Assembly: GCF_014655715.1 (NCBI RefSeq)
Contig: NZ_BNBM01000001.1
Span: forward strand, 312,742 to 376,741
Direction: 5' to 3'
Origin: Streptomyces lanatus
GTDB lineage: Bacteria; Actinomycetota; Actinomycetes; Streptomycetales; Streptomycetaceae
DNA: 64,000 nt
The notes below the pieces were generated by a model. It made no database searches, was not told the origin of the DNA, and saw only the letters and a list, made by a program, of their open reading frames with translations. This document shows, piece after piece, positions 37,310 through 44,656 of this stretch. The stretch's first letter is position 1, and every line of letters starts with the position of its first letter. The position numbers and the translations under genes were made by a program.

Positions 37310-38408
37310 GAGCCCACTCCAACCAACGCTTGGTGACGGCCGATTCGTTCTTCAGCCACCAGTCGATGTCCGTGTCGAAACCCTTGTCGTAGTACTCGGG
37401 CGCACCGGCGAGTTGGGAACGCTCCTCGTTGGTGAGCATCGTGTAGGCCTCCGCAGAAGCCGGGTTCGACGGGAAGGCCTTGGCCAGGGCGGCCTGGCTC
37501 TCCGCACGGAGCGAGAAGTCCATCAGCTTGTAGGCGTTGTCCGCGTTGGCCGCGCCCTTGGCGATGGCATAGCCCTGGAACTGGCGGCGCATGCCGTTGA
37601 GCTGCCGCTTCACCGGGACGCCCTGCTTCTGCAGGTCGGCGATACGGCCGTCCCACACGGTGGACATCGTGACCTCCTGGCGGCTCAGGAGCACGCCGGG
37701 GAGCGGGCCGCTGTCCCAGAACTTCTTGATGTCACCCCGCAGCCGGGTCAGGGCGTTGAAGGCACGGTCCACATCGAGCGGGTACAGCTTGTCCATCGGG
37801 ACGCCGTCGGCCAGCAGCGCGAACTCCAGCTCCGGCAGGTCACCGTCCGGACTGACCATCGAACGGCCGCCCTGGAACGCCTTGGTGTCGAAGAAGTCCG
37901 CCCACGACTCCGGCTTCCTACCCCCGAAAGCATCCGTGCGGTATGCCATACAGGCTCCGTAGAAGCTGCTGCCGACGGCATGGTCGGTGATCTGGTTCTC
38001 GGGGATCCTCGCGCTCTTCACGCTCTTGATCCGGTCGAGGTCCAGGGCCTCCAGCGCGTCCTGGGCCACGTACTTGGTGTGGGACATCATCGAGTTGTTG
38101 ATGAGATCGCACTGCGGGCGGCCCTGCTTGATCTGGGCGAGCAGCGGAGCGTCATCCAGGTTGAGCACCTTGACGCTGATGCCGGTCTCCTGCGTGAACG
38201 GCGTGTAGATCGCCTTCTGCAGGGCAGCGCCGTAGGAACCGCCGCTGTCACGGACGACCACCGTCTTCCCGCCCTTGCCCCCACTGCCGGCACCGGATCG
38301 GCTGGTGCCGGTACCGCAGGCGGAGAGGGCGGTCGCGGCAGCGACACCCGCAGTGACCCCGCCTATTCCTCGCAGGAACAGTCTGCGGTCTATTCGGGCA
38401 TCTTTCAT
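37302..38408 (-). CDS. ABC substrate-binding lipoprotein, polyamine type
   Basis: A 368-residue exported binding protein. The signal RIDRRLFLRGIGGVTAG with a cysteine at LSACG suggests a twin-arginine lipoprotein. The mature part is of the PotD/spermidine-putrescine class (TVVVRDSGGSYGAALQ; FDTDIDWWLKNESAVTKRW). ATG at 38408 follows a perfect AGGAGG. It is the first transporter gene in the operon, 76 bp after the deacylase, a gap large enough for a processing site or internal promoter. Confidence 0.93.
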   Translation of the reverse strand: MKDARIDRRLFLRGIGGVTAGVAAATALSACGTGTSRSGAGSGGKGGKTVVVRDSGGSYGAALQKAIYTPFTQETGISVKVLNLDDAPLLAQIKQGRPQCDLINNSMMSHTKYVAQDALEALDLDRIKSVKSARIPENQITDHAVGSSFYGACMAYRTDAFGGRKPESWADFFDTKAFQGGRSMVSPDGDLPELEFALLADGVPMDKLYPLDVDRAFNALTRLRGDIKKFWDSGPLPGVLLSRQEVTMSTVWDGRIADLQKQGVPVKRQLNGMRRQFQGYAIAKGAANADNAYKLMDFSLRAESQAALAKAFPSNPASAEAYTMLTNEERSQLAGAPEYYDKGFDTDIDWWLKNESAVTKRWLEWARG

Positions 38409-38484
38409 TTGGTGCCTCCTGGAGGTACTGGCCGTGAGAAGGGGCGGCTGGGGACGTGGAGAGGGGGGCGGCTGAAATGGGGGT

Positions 38485-39546
38485 CTAGGGGCGGGGATCC
38501 GCCTCGTCGGATCCGGCACCCAGACCGGGAGCCCGGAGGGTGTCGGCCCGCGCGGCCGTGTCGGGGTCCCACGGGATGGCGAGGGCGGCGAGTTCGGTAC
38601 CGGGGGCGACGGTGAGGCCGTGCATGCCGTAGAAGATCCGTCCGTCGGCCGGGGCGTGGACGGTGTGCTCCGTGCCGTCGGTCGGGTCGACGATGCGGCC
38701 GAGGAGGTCGCCCTCGGCGACTTCGCCGATGACGTCGGCGTCGAAGGAGAATTCCGGGTACCACAGGCCGGTGGCCTCGGCGGTGACGCCGGCGGACCAG
38801 ACCCACGAGCGGATCGGTGCCGGGGCGGAACCGTCCTGGTCGAGGACGCCCAGATGGCGAAGGGCCTTCAGCAGGCCGTCGACGCGGCGGAGGGCGGTGG
38901 CCTCGTCCCGCTGGCCGAGCTGGCCCACCTCGACGAGGACCGCCGAGATGCCCCGGCGGGCGGCGGCCGCGTGGCTGTTGCCGCCCTCGGGCGCCAGACC
39001 GAGGATGACGTCCTCGATGCCGAAGGAGCCTGCCAGTTCGGCGGTCGCCTTGTCGAGGTCCGGGTCACCGGTGAGGCGGTAGCCGACGAAGTCCCGCAGG
39101 ACCTGGTCGATTCCGCCGCAGTGCAGGTCGATGTAGACGTCGGCGCCGTCGATCAGGTTCGCGAAGAGCCAGGCGGCCAGCCGCTCGGTGGGGCCGCCTG
39201 CCGGGTCGCCGGGGAAGACGCGGTTGAGGTTCACGCCGTCGACCGGGGAGACGTTGAGCCGACCCCGGTACACGGCGGGCGGGTTGGCGACCGGACAGAT
39301 GATCACCTGTCCGTGCACCTCGGTGGGTTCCAGCGCGTCCGCGAGTCGCACGACGGCGTCGATGGGCGGGAACTCGCCGCCGTGCACACCCGCGGTGATG
39401 ACGACCCGGGGGCCGGGACGGGTCCCGTTGACGAGGGTCAGCGGGATGTCCGCGGTGAGGGTGCCCAGGTCGGCGCGGACGGTGCCGCGGGCCTTGGTGC
39501 CCGGCTCGGCGACCAGGGTGCCGACGGAGAGTGGGGTGCCGTTCAT
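38485..39546 (-). CDS. AstE/AspA-like zinc deacylase
   Basis: A 353-residue metallohydrolase. The zinc ligands are in ITAGVHGGEFPP and IDLHCGGID, with NRVFPGD in the substrate region and a C-terminal beta domain (TVHAPADGRIFYGMHGLTV). The family removes acyl groups from N-acyl amino acids. It lies 2 bp after the oxidase gene. Intact and deleted paralogues occur at 55691-56662 and 5143-5757, always next to oxidase sequence, so oxidase and deacylase form a fixed pair. Confidence 0.88.
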   Translation of the reverse strand: MNGTPLSVGTLVAEPGTKARGTVRADLGTLTADIPLTLVNGTRPGPRVVITAGVHGGEFPPIDAVVRLADALEPTEVHGQVIICPVANPPAVYRGRLNVSPVDGVNLNRVFPGDPAGGPTERLAAWLFANLIDGADVYIDLHCGGIDQVLRDFVGYRLTGDPDLDKATAELAGSFGIEDVILGLAPEGGNSHAAAARRGISAVLVEVGQLGQRDEATALRRVDGLLKALRHLGVLDQDGSAPAPIRSWVWSAGVTAEATGLWYPEFSFDADVIGEVAEGDLLGRIVDPTDGTEHTVHAPADGRIFYGMHGLTVAPGTELAALAIPWDPDTAARADTLRAPGLGAGSDEADPRP

Positions 39547-39548
39547 GG

Positions 39549-40688
39549 TCAGGCCTCCGTACGGCCGACGGTGGACAGGAACTCGATGGGCTGGGGCGAG
39601 GCGCCGTCCAGCGCGAGGTCCGCGGCGATGTCACCGAAGGCGGGCGAGAGTTTGAAGCCGTGACCGGAGAATCCGGCGAGCAGGATGACGTTCCCGGCGC
39701 CGGGCAGCGGGCCGACCAGGGGGCGGCTGCTCTCGGTGTAGCCCTCCATATAGACGGAGAGGCGGGTGGGGTCCGGGTGCAGGTCGGGCAGGTAACGCCC
39801 GATCAGCTCGGAGAAGATCTCCAGTTCGTCCGGCCGCACGGTGCGGTCCAGTTGGTTGGGGTCGTCGGCGAGCCGGTGCAGCGCGCGGGACAGTCCGAGC
39901 TTGACCGAGATGCCGTCCGGGGAGGGCAGGCCGTAGCAGTGGGTGGGTGCCGTACGGATGAACGCCGGGCGCTCCTCGCCGAACCAGGCCTCTGGGGCGG
40001 TGGGCACGTACCAGGCGCTGACGATGCGGCGGACTTCCACCTCCCACGGCAGGTCGGGCAGCAGGTCGTTGACCCAGGGGCCGGGCGTGACGACGGCGGT
40101 GTCGAAGCGCTCGCTGCCGGAGTCGGTGCGGATCTCCACGCCGCCCGCGACGGGGACGATCTCGCGGACCGTGCTGTAGCGGTGGATCACGGCGCCCAGC
40201 TGCTCGGCGCGGCGGGCAGCGGTCTGGATCGTCAGCTCCGGGCGGATGAACCCGGCGCGGCGGTCGAGCACCGCCGCGTCGCCGTCCTCGACGCGGTACT
40301 GCGGGAAGCGCTTGGCGAGGGTCTCGGCGTCCAGCACCTCGTGGTCGAGGTCGTGCTCGGCGATGGACTGCAGGACGGTGGCCATCTGCTGGTGGTCGGT
40401 CGGCCCCATGAGCAGGCACCCGGTCAGGCGCCGCAGCTCGCGGCCGGTCTCCTGCTGGAGCTGCTCCCAGAGGGCGTCGGCGTGCTTGAGGAGGGGGACG
40501 TACCGGGAGTCCTCGAAGTGCGCGCTGCGGAAGATCCGGGACTCGCCGCCGGCGGCGCTGCGGTCGTGGCCGGGTGCGTAGCGGTCGTATCCGACGACCT
40601 CGGCGCCGCGGGCCGCCAGGCGCCAGGCGGCCTGGCTGCCCATCGTTCCGACGCCGACCACCGCGACGCGCTTCCTGGCAGCTGACAC
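39549..40688 (-). CDS. SolA-like FAD amine oxidase, first gene of operon
   Basis: A 379-residue flavoprotein of the sarcosine/N-methyltryptophan oxidase group. The FAD motif is VAVVGVGTMGSQAAWRLAAR, followed by AAGGESRIFRS, and the C-terminus has AGFSGHGFKLSPAFGD. It oxidatively removes an N-alkyl group or deaminates, producing peroxide. The cysteine that carries covalent flavin in monomeric sarcosine oxidase is not seen at the matching place (PSPDGISVK). GTG at 40688 is chosen because GAAAGGAAAG precedes it and the same start and leader occur at the paralogue 56681-57820. Confidence 0.88.
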   Translation of the reverse strand: MSAARKRVAVVGVGTMGSQAAWRLAARGAEVVGYDRYAPGHDRSAAGGESRIFRSAHFEDSRYVPLLKHADALWEQLQQETGRELRRLTGCLLMGPTDHQQMATVLQSIAEHDLDHEVLDAETLAKRFPQYRVEDGDAAVLDRRAGFIRPELTIQTAARRAEQLGAVIHRYSTVREIVPVAGGVEIRTDSGSERFDTAVVTPGPWVNDLLPDLPWEVEVRRIVSAWYVPTAPEAWFGEERPAFIRTAPTHCYGLPSPDGISVKLGLSRALHRLADDPNQLDRTVRPDELEIFSELIGRYLPDLHPDPTRLSVYMEGYTESSRPLVGPLPGAGNVILLAGFSGHGFKLSPAFGDIAADLALDGASPQPIEFLSTVGRTEA

Positions 40689-40853
40689 AGGACTTTCCTT
40701 TCGTATCGCCGAGGCGCATGCTGAGCCATCGACGTGAGGCTTGTTCGATTCGAGATGGTTTGAGCGGGAGCCAGGCCCTCCTTGTGGACCTGCGGCTCGC
40801 AACCGCCGCGTCTCGCAGTCCGGCTCACTGCGGGGGGATCTCCCCGAAGGCCG

Positions 40854-40882
40854 TGCCACTATGTGGAATGCTGTGCTAGAAT
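40854..40882 (+). promoter_or_regulatory. IclR-type operator and extended -10, iclR1 promoter
   Basis: TGCCAC-TAT-GTGGAA (40854-40868) is a near-palindrome, followed by an extended -10 TGCTAGAAT ending at 40882 and another half-site CTGGCAC. The same arrangement occurs at 41867 and 57911. It lies in the divergent region between the 12-gene operon and the first IclR gene, so it could act on both. Confidence 0.65.
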
Positions 40883-40966
40883 CTGGCACAGAGAATGACA
40901 GTGGCTTCAGAGGGGAGTCAAGAGGGTGTCCAGCAGAAATTTCGAGGATTAACAGGGGGAAACCGG

Positions 40967-41719
40967 ATGGAAATGAAGAGCGTCACCAGGTCGCTGCGCG
41001 TCCTGGAGGCGGTCGCCCAGCATCAGCCCGTGACCGTAGGGGAGTTGACGAAGATCTTCGGGCTGCCGAAGTCCACCCTGCAGCGCACCCTGGTCACGCT
41101 GGCGGAGGCCGGCTGGCTGCGCGCCAGCCGCAAGGACACCACCCGCTGGGAGATCGGCGCCCGCGTCCTGGCCGTACGACCGGCCGCTCTGCAGGGCTCC
41201 AGCCTGTTCGCCGCCGCGCGTGAACCCATGATCCGGCTCCGCGACGCGGTGAACGAGACCATCCACCTCTCGGTACCGGACGCCCTGCAGTGCATGGTCG
41301 TGGTGGACCGCGTCGACTGCGACCAGGCGGTACGCACCTTCCACACGATCGGCGACACCTCACCCCTGCACGCCACCGCCGTCGGACGCGCCATCCTCAC
41401 CCACCTTCCGAAGCGGGACGTCGAAGAACTCATCGCCGCAGGGCTGGAGCGGTTCAGCGACACGACCCCCGTCGAGCCCGACGAGCTACGCGCCGAGCTG
41501 GACCGGATCCGCACCGACGGCTACGCGGTCAACCGCAACCAGTACCGGCCGGGCGTCTGCGCCGTCGCCGCCGCCGTGCTCGACGAGGACGGCACCCCGC
41601 TGGCCGCCGTGGCCGTCTCCATGCCCGAGGCTCGGTACGACGGCGAACGGACGCCCAAGTTGGGCCGCCTCGTCGCCGACACAGCCGCGGAGATCTCACA
41701 GCGCCGCCTGGGCGCCTGA
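40967..41719 (+). CDS. IclR-family transcriptional regulator 1
   Basis: A 250-residue IclR regulator. The N-terminal winged helix (LTKIFGLPKSTLQRTLVTL) is followed by an effector-binding GAF-like domain (HLSVPDALQCMVVVDRV; GDTSPLHATAVGRAIL). The start at 40967 is chosen since the family's SVTRSLRVLEAV follows directly. It is divergent from the 12-gene operon, the usual place for its regulator. The next gene is a close paralogue. Confidence 0.92.
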   Translation: MEMKSVTRSLRVLEAVAQHQPVTVGELTKIFGLPKSTLQRTLVTLAEAGWLRASRKDTTRWEIGARVLAVRPAALQGSSLFAAAREPMIRLRDAVNETIHLSVPDALQCMVVVDRVDCDQAVRTFHTIGDTSPLHATAVGRAILTHLPKRDVEELIAAGLERFSDTTPVEPDELRAELDRIRTDGYAVNRNQYRPGVCAVAAAVLDEDGTPLAAVAVSMPEARYDGERTPKLGRLVADTAAEISQRRLGA

Positions 41720-41748
41720 ACGACAGACGCCCGCAAGCCGTCGACCGC

Positions 41749-41786
41749 GGGCCGGCCTCACACGCGTCAGCGCGTGAGGCCGGCCC
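41749..41786 (+). terminator. Strong hairpin after iclR1
   Basis: GGGCCGGCCTCA (41749-41760) pairs perfectly with TGAGGCCGGCCC (41775-41786), with a further CGCG/CGCG stem inside. It lies 29 bp past the stop, followed by a T-rich CTTGTGT. Confidence 0.8.
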
Positions 41787-41866
41787 CCGGTCTTGTGTCA
41801 CGTCAGCCACCGCCCTGCGCCCGGCCGGGGCAAGGCGGGTCTACTGATCGACCAAACTCCGCCGCA

Positions 41867-41881
41867 TGCCATAATGTGGCA
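41867..41881 (+). promoter_or_regulatory. IclR-type operator upstream of iclR2
   Basis: TGCCAT-AAT-GTGGCA matches the sites at 40854 and 57911, followed by ACGCTATGCT and a downstream CCGGCAC half-site. It lies about 95 bp before the second IclR start. Confidence 0.65.
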
Positions 41882-41975
41882 CGCTATGCTGACATCCGGC
41901 ACGGGTCGTGACCGTGACTCCGTGCTGGAGTCAAGAAATGAGAACCAGGGATCCACAGGTCTGAGGGGGCATCGA

Positions 41976-42725
41976 ATGGAAATGAAGAGCGTCACCAGGT
42001 CGCTGCGGGTTCTGGAGGCAGTCGCCCAGCATCAGCCCGTGACCGTAGGGGAGTTGACGAAGATCTTCGGGCTACCGAAGTCCACCCTGCAGCGCACACT
42101 GGTCACCCTCAACGAGGCGGGCTGGCTGCGGGCGAACCGCAAGGACACCACCCGCTGGGAGATCGGCGCCCGCGTCCTCGCCGTAAGACCCGCCGCCCTG
42201 CAGGGCTCCAGCCTGTTCGCCGCCGCACGTGAACCCATGATCCGGCTCCGCGACGCGCTGAACGAGACCATCCACCTCTCGGTACCGGACGCCCTGCAAG
42301 GCATGGTCGTCGTCGACCGCGTCGACTGCGACCACGCCGTACGCACCTACCACGCCATCGGCGACACCTCGCCCCTGCACGCCACGGCCGCCGGGAACGC
42401 CGTCCTCGCCCATCTGGGGAAGTCCGAGATAGAAGAGGTCACCGCGGGGACGCTGGAGGGTTACGGCGAGGAGACCATCACCGACCCGGGGGAACTGCGC
42501 GCGGAGCTCCGCCGCGTGAGAGAGCGTGGCTACGCCGTCAACCACAACCAGTACCTGCAGGGGATCTGCGCGATCGCGGCACCCGTGCTCGACGGTGAGG
42601 ACACACCGCTGGCCGCCGTGGCCGTCTCCCTGCCCGACTCCCGCTTCGAGGCCGACAGGCTGCCCGAGCTGGGTCGGTTGGTCGCCGAGACCGCGGCGGA
42701 GATCACCGCCCGCCATCTGGCCTGA
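41976..42725 (+). CDS. IclR-family transcriptional regulator 2
   Basis: A 249-residue tandem paralogue of the preceding IclR gene. The DNA-binding half is almost identical (LTKIFGLPKSTLQRTLVTL), so both should read the same operators. The C-terminal ligand region is clearly more diverged (AGNAVLAHLGKSEIEEVTAG), pointing to a different effector. It has its own operator-promoter and is separated from the first by a strong hairpin. The ATG at 41976 aligns with its paralogue; upstream sequence is promoter. Confidence 0.92.
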   Translation: MEMKSVTRSLRVLEAVAQHQPVTVGELTKIFGLPKSTLQRTLVTLNEAGWLRANRKDTTRWEIGARVLAVRPAALQGSSLFAAAREPMIRLRDALNETIHLSVPDALQGMVVVDRVDCDHAVRTYHAIGDTSPLHATAAGNAVLAHLGKSEIEEVTAGTLEGYGEETITDPGELRAELRRVRERGYAVNHNQYLQGICAIAAPVLDGEDTPLAAVAVSLPDSRFEADRLPELGRLVAETAAEITARHLA

Positions 42726-42739
42726 CGACGGTCCCGGCA

Positions 42740-43093
42740 TCACTTCACGATCACGTAGACCTTGCGCACGGTTTCGATGGTCTTCCAGACCCCGACGAAG
42801 CCCGGCTTCATGACAAAGCTGTCGCCCGCCTTGTAGACCACCGGCTCGCCACCTTCCGGCGTGAGTTCGACGATGCCGGAGAGGATGTGGCAGAACTCGA
42901 AGGTCTCCCCCTTGATCGAGCGCGTCTCGCCGGGCGTCGCCTCCCAGACCCCCGTATGGATCATCTCCCCACGGGCCACATCCTGGGGCCAGGTCATGAA
43001 CGCGGGGTCGCCGGAGACCAGACGCTCCGGGAGCGGACCGGACTGGTGCGGCGCGAAGGAGGGATCGGTGTCGATGGTCTTCAGGAACGACAT
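42740..43093 (-). CDS. Cupin-domain protein
   Basis: A 117-residue single-domain cupin of the DUF861 type (EFCHILSGIVELTPEGG then YKAGDSFVMKPGFVGVWK). The fold usually binds a metal and a small acid or amine; enzymatic or sensory function cannot be told. ATG at 43093 follows GGAAAGGAAG. It lies behind the gab-like operon on the same strand, but a strong hairpin at 43135-43167 separates them. Confidence 0.85.
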   Translation of the reverse strand: MSFLKTIDTDPSFAPHQSGPLPERLVSGDPAFMTWPQDVARGEMIHTGVWEATPGETRSIKGETFEFCHILSGIVELTPEGGEPVVYKAGDSFVMKPGFVGVWKTIETVRKVYVIVK

Positions 43094-43134
43094 GTTCTTC
43101 CTTTCCTCGAAGTCAAGAAATCGATGGCCGTCCA

Positions 43135-43167
43135 CCCGTGCCCGGCGGCGTGGAAACCGGGCACGGG
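43135..43167 (-). terminator. Hairpin after the gab-like operon
   Basis: CCCGTGCCCGG (43135-43145) and CCGGGCACGGG (43157-43167) are perfect 11-bp arms around an 11-nt loop, 49 bp downstream of the last gene's stop. Confidence 0.75.
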
Positions 43168-43216
43168 TACGACCCGTCACGGTGCGTGATACGACGTGGT
43201 CAGGGCATGACCGCCG

Positions 43217-44656
43217 TCAGCTCACGGGCACCGCGAGGTACTGGTACTCGAGGAACTCGTCGATCCCGACCCGGCCGCCCTCGCGGCCCAGCCCCGACTG
43301 CTTGACGCCGCCGAAGGGTGCGGCGGGGTTGGACACGAGACCCGTGTTCAGGCCCACCATGCCCACCTCCAGCCGCTCGCTCACCCGCAGGGCACGGTCG
43401 AGGCCCTCGGTGAAGACGTAGCCGACCAGGCCCCAGGGGGTGTCGTTGGCCCGGCGGATCACCTCGTCCTCATCGCCGAAGGTGAGGATCGCGGCGACGG
43501 GGCCGAAGATCTCCGTGTCCATCAGGCGGCTGCCGGGATCGACATCGGCCAGCACGGTCGGCGGGTAGAAGCAGCCGGGGCCCTCGGGCGTACGGCCGCC
43601 GACGAGCACCTGCGCCCCGCGCTCGACCGCGTCGGCGACCAGCTCCTCCACCTTGGCGCGCCCCCTCCTGTCGATCAGCGGGCCGACGTCGACGCCGTCC
43701 CGGGTGCCCGGACCGACGACCAGCGCGCCCATCCGCTCGGCCAGGCGCCGCCCGAACTCCTCCGCCACCGAGCGGTGCACGAAGAAGCGGTTGGCGGCCG
43801 TGCAGGCCTCCCCCATGTTGCGCATCTTGGCGACCATCGCCCCGTCCACCGCCTTGTCCAGGTCGGCGTCCTCGAAGACGACGAACGGCGCGTTGCCGCC
43901 CAGCTCCATCGAGGTCCGTACGACCGCCTCCGCGCTCTGGGCGAGGAGCAGCTGCCCGACGGCCGTGGAACCGGTGAAGGACAGCTTGCGAATCCGCCCG
44001 CCGCGCAGGAGCGGTTCGCACACCTCCCCCGCACGGGAGGTGGTGACGACGTTCAGCACGCCGTCCGGCAGCCCGGCCTCCTTGAGGATCGCGGCGAGGG
44101 CCAGGCTGGAGAGAGGGGTCTGCGGGGCCGGCTTGAGGATCATCGTGCAGCCCGCGGCGATCGCCGGGCCGATCTTGCGGGTGCCCATGGCCAGCGGGAA
44201 GTTCCACGGGGTGATCAGCAGACAGGGGCCGACCGGGCGGCGGGAGAGCAGCATGCGGTTGCGGCCGTCCGGCAAGGTGGCGAGGCCACCGTCGATGCGG
44301 ACCGCCTCCTCGGAGAACCAGCGGAAGAACTCGGCCGCGTACGCCACCTCTCCCCTGGCCTCGGCGAGCGGCTTGCCCATCTCGGACGTCATGAGGTGGG
44401 CGAGCTCGTCGGTGCGCTCGATGATGATCTCGTAGGCGCGGCGCAGGATCTCGCTGCGCACCCGGGGTGCCGTACGCGCCCACTCCTCCTGCGCCTGCAC
44501 GGCCGCTTCCTCGGCCAGCTTGGCGTCCTTGGAGCCGGCGTCGGCCACGTGGCAGAGGACCTCGCCGGTGGCAGGGTCGTCGACGGGCATGGTGGCACCG
44601 TCCGCGGCGTCCACCCAGGCGCCACCGATGAACAACTGCGTGGGTGTGTCGGTCAT
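43217..44656 (-). CDS. gabD: Succinate-semialdehyde dehydrogenase-like
   Basis: A 479-residue aldehyde dehydrogenase of the succinate-semialdehyde group: SMELGGNAPFVVFEDADLD, catalytic Cys in GEACTAANRF and the C-terminal PFGGVKQSGLGREGG. It would oxidise succinate semialdehyde from the gabT-like enzyme to succinate. Its ATG overlaps the stop of the FAD/Fe-S dehydrogenase in an ATGA. Related to the frameshifted gene at 60197-61682. Confidence 0.85.
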   Translation of the reverse strand: MTDTPTQLFIGGAWVDAADGATMPVDDPATGEVLCHVADAGSKDAKLAEEAAVQAQEEWARTAPRVRSEILRRAYEIIIERTDELAHLMTSEMGKPLAEARGEVAYAAEFFRWFSEEAVRIDGGLATLPDGRNRMLLSRRPVGPCLLITPWNFPLAMGTRKIGPAIAAGCTMILKPAPQTPLSSLALAAILKEAGLPDGVLNVVTTSRAGEVCEPLLRGGRIRKLSFTGSTAVGQLLLAQSAEAVVRTSMELGGNAPFVVFEDADLDKAVDGAMVAKMRNMGEACTAANRFFVHRSVAEEFGRRLAERMGALVVGPGTRDGVDVGPLIDRRGRAKVEELVADAVERGAQVLVGGRTPEGPGCFYPPTVLADVDPGSRLMDTEIFGPVAAILTFGDEDEVIRRANDTPWGLVGYVFTEGLDRALRVSERLEVGMVGLNTGLVSNPAAPFGGVKQSGLGREGGRVGIDEFLEYQYLAVPVS

